From assembly GCA_904501775.1 (NCBI GenBank), contig CAJGCJ010000082.1, forward strand, positions 1 through 8,623: DNA of 8,623 nucleotides, read 5' to 3'. The notes under the pieces are model-generated. The model had not been told where the DNA came from. It worked only from the letters and a program-made list of their open reading frames with translations, and made no database searches. Positions 6,853 to 8,623 of the stretch are shown here, piece by piece; position 1 is the first letter of the stretch; each line of letters begins with the position of its first letter. Source of the stretch: an uncultured Bacteroidaceae bacterium. Its GTDB lineage: Bacteria; Bacteroidota; Bacteroidia; Bacteroidales; Bacteroidaceae. The position numbers and the translations under genes are program-made.

Positions 6853-7335
6853 CTACTCTAAAAAATCGGAATCGAAGCATAGGGGCAGCAACGCCTTTAT
6901 GCCATCCTCTATTACATAACACTCTCTTTTGCCATAGAGCACAATTCTTATTGTGCGGTTATAGCGCTTTTCGACCTCGAGGATGACCTGACGGCATGCA
7001 CCACACGGAGGAATGGGCACCTGAAGTTCACCGCCTTCGCTACGCGCTGCTATCACAATGGTATCTACTGCTACATCGGGATATTGCGCGTTGGCCCAGA
7101 AGAGCGTTGTACGCTCGGCACACAGGCCCGACGGATAGGCTGCATTCTCTTGATTGTTACCTGTCACAACGGTTCCGTCAACAAGACGCACCGCAGCACC
7201 CACATTGAACTTTGAATAGGGGGCATAGCTCCTTTCTGTTGCCTTGCGTGCGGCATCGATGAGCTGACGGTCTTCGGCCGAGAACTCATCATAAGTGTAC
7301 ACCTTTACAGATGTCTGCAAAATCATCTCTCTCAT
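6853..7335 (-). CDS. cdd: Cytidine deaminase
   Basis: Zinc enzyme of pyrimidine salvage that converts cytidine and deoxycytidine to uridine and deoxyuridine. It has the small, probably tetrameric form of the family: 160 residues with three zinc cysteines, Cys72 and the proton-shuttling Glu74 in GLCAERTT, then Cys111 and Cys114 in PPCGACRQ. The substrate-loop segment SYAPYSKFNVGAA is also intact. Start choice: the longest frame begins with ATG at 7347 and a further ATG lies at 7326. The ATG at 7335 is preferred because it leaves about 15 nt of leader behind the candidate promoter and fits the short N-terminus I expect for Bacteroides homologues; this is uncertain by a few codons. First gene of the cdd-phosphatase-ruvC operon, divergent from the glucosaminidase gene. 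Confidence 0.95.
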   Translation of the reverse strand: MREMILQTSVKVYTYDEFSAEDRQLIDAARKATERSYAPYSKFNVGAAVRLVDGTVVTGNNQENAAYPSGLCAERTTLFWANAQYPDVAVDTIVIAARSEGGELQVPIPPCGACRQVILEVEKRYNRTIRIVLYGKRECYVIEDGIKALLPLCFDSDFLE

Positions 7336-7356
7336 AATTATCAACATTTTAATATG

Positions 7357-7388
7357 CGAAGATAGGGAAATAGTTGTGCAAAAGCAAT
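7357..7388 (-). promoter_or_regulatory. Candidate Bacteroidetes-type promoter for the cdd operon
   Basis: On the minus strand ATTG (7388-7385) and TATCTTCG (7364-7357) are 20 nt apart. They resemble the Bacteroides -33 TTTG and -7 TAnnTTTG elements with one mismatch in each. Transcription would begin about 7350. This is pattern matching in an AT-rich stretch, so it is weak evidence. Confidence 0.35.
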
Positions 7389-7404
7389 TAATTCATTTAT
7401 TTTG
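7374..7404 (+). promoter_or_regulatory. Candidate Bacteroidetes-type promoter for the glucosaminidase gene
   Basis: TTG (7374-7376) and TATTTTG (7398-7404), 21 nt apart, resemble the -33 and -7 elements, the latter one base shorter than TAnnTTTG. Transcription from about 7410 would give a leader of about 19 nt before the ATG at 7429. It overlaps the opposing cdd promoter candidate, so the two genes may compete for RNA polymerase. Confidence 0.35.
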
Positions 7405-7428
7405 TATCGCGTTAATATTTATAAAGAG

Positions 7429-8361
7429 ATGAAGAGATTTTGTTTCCTATTAGTTGCTGTCACATTGCTTCTGACATCGTGCAGCACCACAATGCATACT
7501 ACAGGCAGCAACAGCAACAACCGGAAGAACTACACCTACGAGCAGTATATCGAACGTTTCTACCCCATTGCAGTAGAGCAGATGCAAAGGCACAACATTC
7601 CTGCGAGCATCACACTTGCACAAGGATTATTGGAGTCGGGAGCAGGCAACAGTGCCCTTACAAGAAAGTCGAACAACCACTTTGGAATAAAGGCAGACAG
7701 CAGTTGGAAGGGCAAAAAGACCACATCGATGGATAATGGCAAGAATTGCTATTTTCGCGTATATGACAATCCGCGCGACTCGTACGAAGACCACTCACTC
7801 TTTCTGGCAAAGCGCGAAAGGTACGCATCGCTCTTCAGGCTCGACAGAAAGGACTACAAGGGATGGGCCAAAGGGCTCAAGAAGGCCGGCTATGCCGAAG
7901 ACCCTGCCTACCCCAACAAGCTTATAAGCCTCATCGAGAGATACGAGCTGTACAAATACGACTCATATTCAAAGAAAGATATCGGCAACACAAGTTCACT
8001 CGCCTACTCTTACAGCGGTACACGCCAGATATTTCTCTCTTCGGGGCTGCCATACATAATAGCCGATACCGGTGATACCTTCAAATCATTGGCAAAGGAG
8101 ACCGGAGTATCGCGACGCAAACTCATAAAATACAACGACCTGTATAAAGAGTACAACATAAAGGCAGGGGATATTATCTATCTCGACAAGAAGAACAGCA
8201 AGGCAAAGAAACCCCACGAGTATCACACCACCAAAGAGGGGGAGAGCCTCTACTCCATTTCGCAGAAATATGGCATAAGACTAAAGAAACTGCTTAACAT
8301 GAACCCGCAGTTCAAGAGCTATGCAAAACTGAAGGTCGGGGATATAATCAGACTCAGATAA
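7429..8361 (+). CDS. Lipoprotein N-acetylglucosaminidase (GH73-type) with two LysM repeats
   Basis: Predicted peptidoglycan hydrolase of 310 residues, exported and lipid-anchored: the signal peptide ends in LLLTSC with Cys18 as the lipidated residue. The ATG at 7429 is preferred over an in-frame TTG at 7402, which would put charged residues before the signal. Residues about 36-178 form a glucosaminidase domain (FlgJ/GH73 family) with the likely catalytic Glu69 in QGLLESGAGNS and the SNNHFGIK segment. Two LysM domains follow, about 209-253 (IIADTGDTFKSLA, AGDIIYL) and about 265-310 (HTTKEGESLYSIS, VGDIIRL), giving peptidoglycan binding. The probable role is cell-wall turnover or septum cleavage in the periplasm, inferred from domains. 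It is transcribed away from cdd and seems to be a single-gene unit closed by a hairpin directly after its stop. Confidence 0.93.
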   Translation: MKRFCFLLVAVTLLLTSCSTTMHTTGSNSNNRKNYTYEQYIERFYPIAVEQMQRHNIPASITLAQGLLESGAGNSALTRKSNNHFGIKADSSWKGKKTTSMDNGKNCYFRVYDNPRDSYEDHSLFLAKRERYASLFRLDRKDYKGWAKGLKKAGYAEDPAYPNKLISLIERYELYKYDSYSKKDIGNTSSLAYSYSGTRQIFLSSGLPYIIADTGDTFKSLAKETGVSRRKLIKYNDLYKEYNIKAGDIIYLDKKNSKAKKPHEYHTTKEGESLYSISQKYGIRLKKLLNMNPQFKSYAKLKVGDIIRLR

Positions 8362-8405
8362 CAACAAGATGGCAACCCGTTTTCTTTTGGGTTGCCATCT
8401 TGTTG
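8362..8405 (+). terminator. Perfect 17-bp hairpin directly after the glucosaminidase stop codon
   Basis: Arm 8362-8378 (CAACAAGATGGCAACCC) is exactly complementary to 8389-8405, with a 10-nt T-rich loop. It begins on the base after TAA. The stem is long and about half GC, but CCGGGTTTG rather than a T-run follows, so it may act as a terminator without a U-tract or as a 3'-end block to exonucleases. Confidence 0.7.
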
Positions 8406-8407
8406 CC

Positions 8408-8525
8408 GGGTTTGAATAAAAAGAGCTATTTTTAGGCTTACGAAGGCTCCAAAACCGCAGTTTACTAATCGTAAATGAGGATTTTGGAGACAAGCGTAAC
8501 AACAAAAGAGCTTTTAGTCAAACCC
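8408..8525. repeat. Imperfect palindrome of about 118 bp, possible intergenic repeat element
   Basis: The two halves pair in blocks: GGGTTTGA (8408-8415) with TCAAACCC (8518-8525), TAAA with TTTA, AGCT with AGCT, TTTTT with AAAAG, TTACG (8438-8442) with CGTAA (8495-8499), CTCCAAAA (8447-8454) with TTTTGGAG (8482-8489), and TTTAC (8461-8465) with GTAAA (8471-8475) around a 5-nt TAATC loop. About 39 pairs form in all. It contains no gene. It could be a MITE- or REP-like repeat or a long convergent-gene terminator. No target-site duplication is obvious at its edges. Confidence 0.6.
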
Positions 8526-8550
8526 TTCATTTATTTATATGTACCGGTTA

Positions 8551-8623
8551 TCAACGCACAAGTACCTTCTTGCCCATTACCACATATACACCTGCGGGGA
8601 GATAGATATGTGATGTTCCGCCG
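8551..8623 (-). CDS. C-terminal end of a protein with a probable type IX secretion sorting domain (5' part beyond window)
   Basis: Reading the minus strand from the right edge, one frame stays open for 23 residues and ends IYLPAGVYVVMGKKVLVR followed by TGA (8553-8551). The pattern of a beta strand, a proline-glycine turn, then VYVV-GKKVLVR at the extreme C-terminus is the usual ending of the T9SS type A sorting domain, which directs cargo across the outer membrane and is then removed. Only this tail is visible, so the function of the main protein cannot be told. The gene converges on the glucosaminidase gene across the palindromic gap. The call rests on a short motif; other Bacteroidetes beta-sandwich C-termini can look alike. 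Confidence 0.7.
   Translation of the reverse strand, partial: GGTSHIYLPAGVYVVMGKKVLVR

Noticed and set aside
6678..6986. Plus-strand open frames opposite the phosphatase and cdd
   Set aside because: Antisense to two genes with intact catalytic motifs; residue composition is that of a shadow frame.
1..8623. CRISPR array, transposase, integrase or defence system
   Set aside because: No regularly spaced direct repeats, no transposase, integrase or nuclease-defence motifs, and nearly all the sequence is explained by ordinary chromosomal genes.

Overview
This window reads as ordinary chromosome of a member of the Bacteroidales. The reasons are a B12-dependent methylmalonyl-CoA mutase large subunit of the Bacteroidales/propionibacterial type, a TopB-type topoisomerase directly behind it, lipoproteins with Bacteroidetes-style lipoboxes, a near-total lack of Shine-Dalgarno sequences, and the last residues of a type IX secretion (T9SS) sorting domain at the right edge. 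The genus cannot be fixed from the sequence. Isoleucine ATA codons are common, especially in topB and the OmpA-family gene.

Layout from left to right: (1) plus strand, the 3' three quarters of mutB, then topB 9 nt later, probably co-transcribed. (2) A 100-nt gap with a perfect 15-bp inverted repeat, then a plus-strand lipoprotein of 663 aa with TPR, beta-propeller, regulatory-like and OmpA domains, the architecture described for PorE of the T9SS. (3) A 202-nt convergent gap rich in palindromes. (4) A tight minus-strand operon cdd - low-molecular-weight phosphatase - ruvC (3-nt gap, then a 1-nt TGATG overlap), ending in a hairpin that begins inside the ruvC coding end. (5) A short divergent promoter region, then a plus-strand lipoprotein with an N-acetylglucosaminidase domain and two LysM repeats. 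(6) A 189-nt convergent gap with a perfect 17-bp hairpin and a separate imperfect palindrome of about 118 bp. (7) The 3' end of a minus-strand gene for a probable T9SS cargo protein.

Functionally, mutB serves the succinyl-CoA/propionate route, topB and ruvC act on DNA topology and recombination, cdd is pyrimidine salvage, and the two lipoproteins probably act at the peptidoglycan-outer membrane interface. The PorE-like lipoprotein and the sorting-domain fragment together suggest that the organism has a T9SS. I see no mobile element with a transposase, no CRISPR array, no tRNA or rRNA, and no defence or biosynthetic cluster. The less ordinary material is in the intergenic palindromes and in one substituted metal-site residue in TopB.
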